Source: Erysipelotrichaceae bacterium
GTDB lineage: Bacteria; Bacillota_I; Bacilli_A; Erysipelotrichales; Erysipelotrichaceae
Assembly (NCBI GenBank): GCA_003520745.1
Contig: DOUE01000025.1
Location: 1-7,854, forward strand
DNA: 7,854 nt
Direction: 5' to 3'
Shown: positions 6,313 through 7,854 of the stretch, one piece after another
Layout of the letters: every line of letters begins with the position of its first letter
Position numbering within the stretch: position 1 is the first letter of the stretch
Program-made: the position numbers and the translations under genes
The notes under the pieces: generated by a model
What the model saw: only the letters and a program-made list of their open reading frames with translations
Told to the model about the DNA's origin: nothing
The model's database searches: none

Positions 6313-6411
6313 TCAATGAATCCATTCTTGATGATATCGAACCCAAACCTCGGACTCACCCGCTTGGTCATTCGCGTCTAGGATGATCGCACCGATGCTT
6401 GATCGATTGAA
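6313..6411 (-). pseudogene. Coding-like 32-codon remnant directly after the GH66 stop
   Basis: After the TAG of the GH66 gene the same frame continues for 32 sense codons to TGA (6315-6313). It includes IGAIILDANDQAGESEVWV and a following R-Y-H-Q-E-W, which read like genuine protein. There is no start codon or ribosome binding site. The GH66 protein seems to finish normally at the TAG, so this is probably the C-terminal scrap of another gene joined by deletion. Occasional stop readthrough is an alternative. Confidence 0.4.
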
Positions 6412-7854
6412 CTATTTCACAATCAAGATCATGGACCAATAATCAAGTTCGGGAATCCTTAACGTTATCATTCCCTTACTGTATTTGTACTCAAGTTTTT
6501 CAAGTGAACCCCCGTTGAAGTCGGGCGATGCGACATAGATGCTTTCGATCGTCGAGGAGTAAGGTATGGTTAGTTTCAGATTCTTTTGGAGGATGGGTTC
6601 GGGGATCTTGGCTAAGTCGTCTCTCCATAGCAAATCGGATCGATTCAAAAGATTGACTAAGTGGACTGTCTTGTATTGCGCGTTTTCTTTCGTCGTCACC
6701 CATACGGATAACGGAGAAATCTGTGATTCTGTATTCACGCCTGCAATTTCTATCTCATCATGTACCGGATTCATCCCGCCTCTCAAAACATTCTGGTAAG
6801 CCACCATGAAATCAGCATAGTCAATCATCTTTGACTCCAATTGAGGACTCATCGATAATTTGTCATTGGGAAAGTATTCGCTGGAAAGCATCCCTTCGTC
6901 GCCCATCGATAAGATCGAACCCCCCGATGATAACACGACCGCCGAGGTCAGAAGCACGCCCGGTGTGTTGAATTGACCGGTTTTTTTGGGATAATTCATA
7001 TAGAGCGCTAGAACCGACGCCAAACCATACTCCTGATCCCGTTGAACGACATTGGCTAAACTAACATAACTCGGGTAGCGGTCCGGCCACAACTCCGAAT
7101 AAGCGAACGACACATCGCCTCTTTTCGCGACTTGGTCTTTCGCATACTCGTTCACGAAATTGAACAGGACTTCCTGATCCGAATTTCGGCGATAATTTTC
7201 GATAAAGTCCGCGAAAGCCAAAGGTAGATCGACTACCTTTCCGCTCGAATCAAACAACGCGCCCCGGTTTCCTAACGTATCCAAATGCATTACGTCGAAA
7301 TCGAGCCAAGAATTTACATCCTTTTCCATCTGAAGGTAATGGGATTGCCATTTTGGATCGGATGGATTGATGAGATAGAGATCGCTTGCCCAAGTGTTTG
7401 GAAGATCGTGTTTATCTTGCATCTTCTGATTCACGTCTTTAAATAGTCCCATCTCCGTATTGGCTAACGCAAACTCTTCATACGCACCATAAATCAGATT
7501 ATAGTTGGTGGCGACCATGTTTCTTGAATGCAATTCGGCGATGTATCCACTCACGGTCGAAGCATAAACGCGATCATTGGCGATGTTTAGCCAGGATTCA
7601 TCTTCAGTTCGTTGAGGCGGTATGGGTTGATGGTGTTTGAACTGCCAATCATAGAATAAAAACCCGTTAAGATGCAGGCGATTGAGTTTCTTGATGATCT
7701 GAGTGATCACAGTAGGATCCTTTTGACTGAAGTCGGTTAGGTACCCGTATCTTGGGAAAGTCTTCCACGAGGACGAAACGTCCACCGCGATGTTTTTTTG
7801 GTCAAGGGTTTGATTCTTCTCCATCAGAAAGACTTCGACGAGATAGCCCTTCTC
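6412..7854 (-). CDS. GH66 dextranase-type glycoside hydrolase (5' end beyond window)
   Basis: The frame is open to the window edge: ten codons (E-K-G-Y-L-V-E-V-F-L) precede the first in-window Met, so that Met is not the start and 480 codons are visible. Family GH66 contains endo-dextranases that cut alpha-1,6-glucan and cycloisomaltooligosaccharide glucanotransferases. Family-like blocks, numbered from the first visible residue: FPRYGYLTDF (33-42), FLFYDWQFKHHQP (65-77), HLDTLGNRG (191-199) with Asp193-region nucleophile candidate in LDTLG, and YSELWP (252-257) with Glu254 as acid/base candidate. The end (about 420-480) is the C-terminal beta domain closing in ELDYWSMILIVK. The blocks run without the large carbohydrate-binding insertion of the cyclising enzymes, favouring a dextranase. 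The missing N-terminus should hold a beta-sandwich domain and perhaps a secretion signal. Confidence 0.88.
   Translation of the reverse strand, partial: EKGYLVEVFLMEKNQTLDQKNIAVDVSSSWKTFPRYGYLTDFSQKDPTVITQIIKKLNRLHLNGFLFYDWQFKHHQPIPPQRTEDESWLNIANDRVYASTVSGYIAELHSRNMVATNYNLIYGAYEEFALANTEMGLFKDVNQKMQDKHDLPNTWASDLYLINPSDPKWQSHYLQMEKDVNSWLDFDVMHLDTLGNRGALFDSSGKVVDLPLAFADFIENYRRNSDQEVLFNFVNEYAKDQVAKRGDVSFAYSELWPDRYPSYVSLANVVQRDQEYGLASVLALYMNYPKKTGQFNTPGVLLTSAVVLSSGGSILSMGDEGMLSSEYFPNDKLSMSPQLESKMIDYADFMVAYQNVLRGGMNPVHDEIEIAGVNTESQISPLSVWVTTKENAQYKTVHLVNLLNRSDLLWRDDLAKIPEPILQKNLKLTIPYSSTIESIYVASPDFNGGSLEKLEYKYSKGMITLRIPELDYWSMILIVK

Noticed and set aside
6164..6346. Minus-strand 60-residue frame with a C-terminal hydrophobic stretch
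   Set aside because: It starts at TTG without a ribosome binding site and overlaps the more protein-like remnant frame after the GH66 stop. A small membrane peptide cannot be fully excluded.
7822..7824. ATG as the start of the GH66 gene
   Set aside because: The frame stays open upstream to the window edge with family-like residues, and GH66 enzymes have an N-terminal domain before this point.

Overview
The window looks like a low-GC Bacillota genome, possibly from the Mollicutes-allied lineages, though I cannot place it closer. Evidence is AT-rich DNA, strong AGGAGG-type ribosome binding sites, TTG/GTG/ATG starts, TGG for tryptophan with TGA as a normal stop, and a lactococcin-972-type transporter. 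Every protein gene lies on the minus strand, so the biological order runs from high to low coordinates.

Right part (about 4572-7854), visibly richer in GC: the 3' portion of a GH66 dextranase-type glycoside hydrolase, cut by the window edge, is followed by a 513-residue lipoprotein with three spaced copies of an internal motif. Between them lie a coding-like peptide frame directly after the dextranase stop and an 11-bp-arm palindrome just ahead of the lipoprotein.

Middle part (about 3745-4571), AT-rich: an unrecognised 178-residue protein, preceded by what looks like the decayed 3' end of a paralogue.

Left part (1-3744): a compact three-gene operon runs bacteriocin-like secreted peptide, then FtsX-like membrane protein, then ABC ATPase. 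The two transporter genes fit the lactococcin 972 immunity/export class. The peptide has a clear Sec signal but none of the lactococcin 972 landmarks I know, so it may be a different toxin family using the same partners. The predicted extended -10 places its transcription start at a G-rich tract.

The operon lies between two 51-bp direct repeats (1-51 and 3694-3744, one mismatch). Each contains what reads as the 3' end of a tRNA-Ser gene plus its terminator. My best reading is a small genomic island inserted at a tRNA-Ser 3' end (attL/attR) carrying a bacteriocin cassette and no visible integrase. The tRNA body would be just left of the window, so this is inference.
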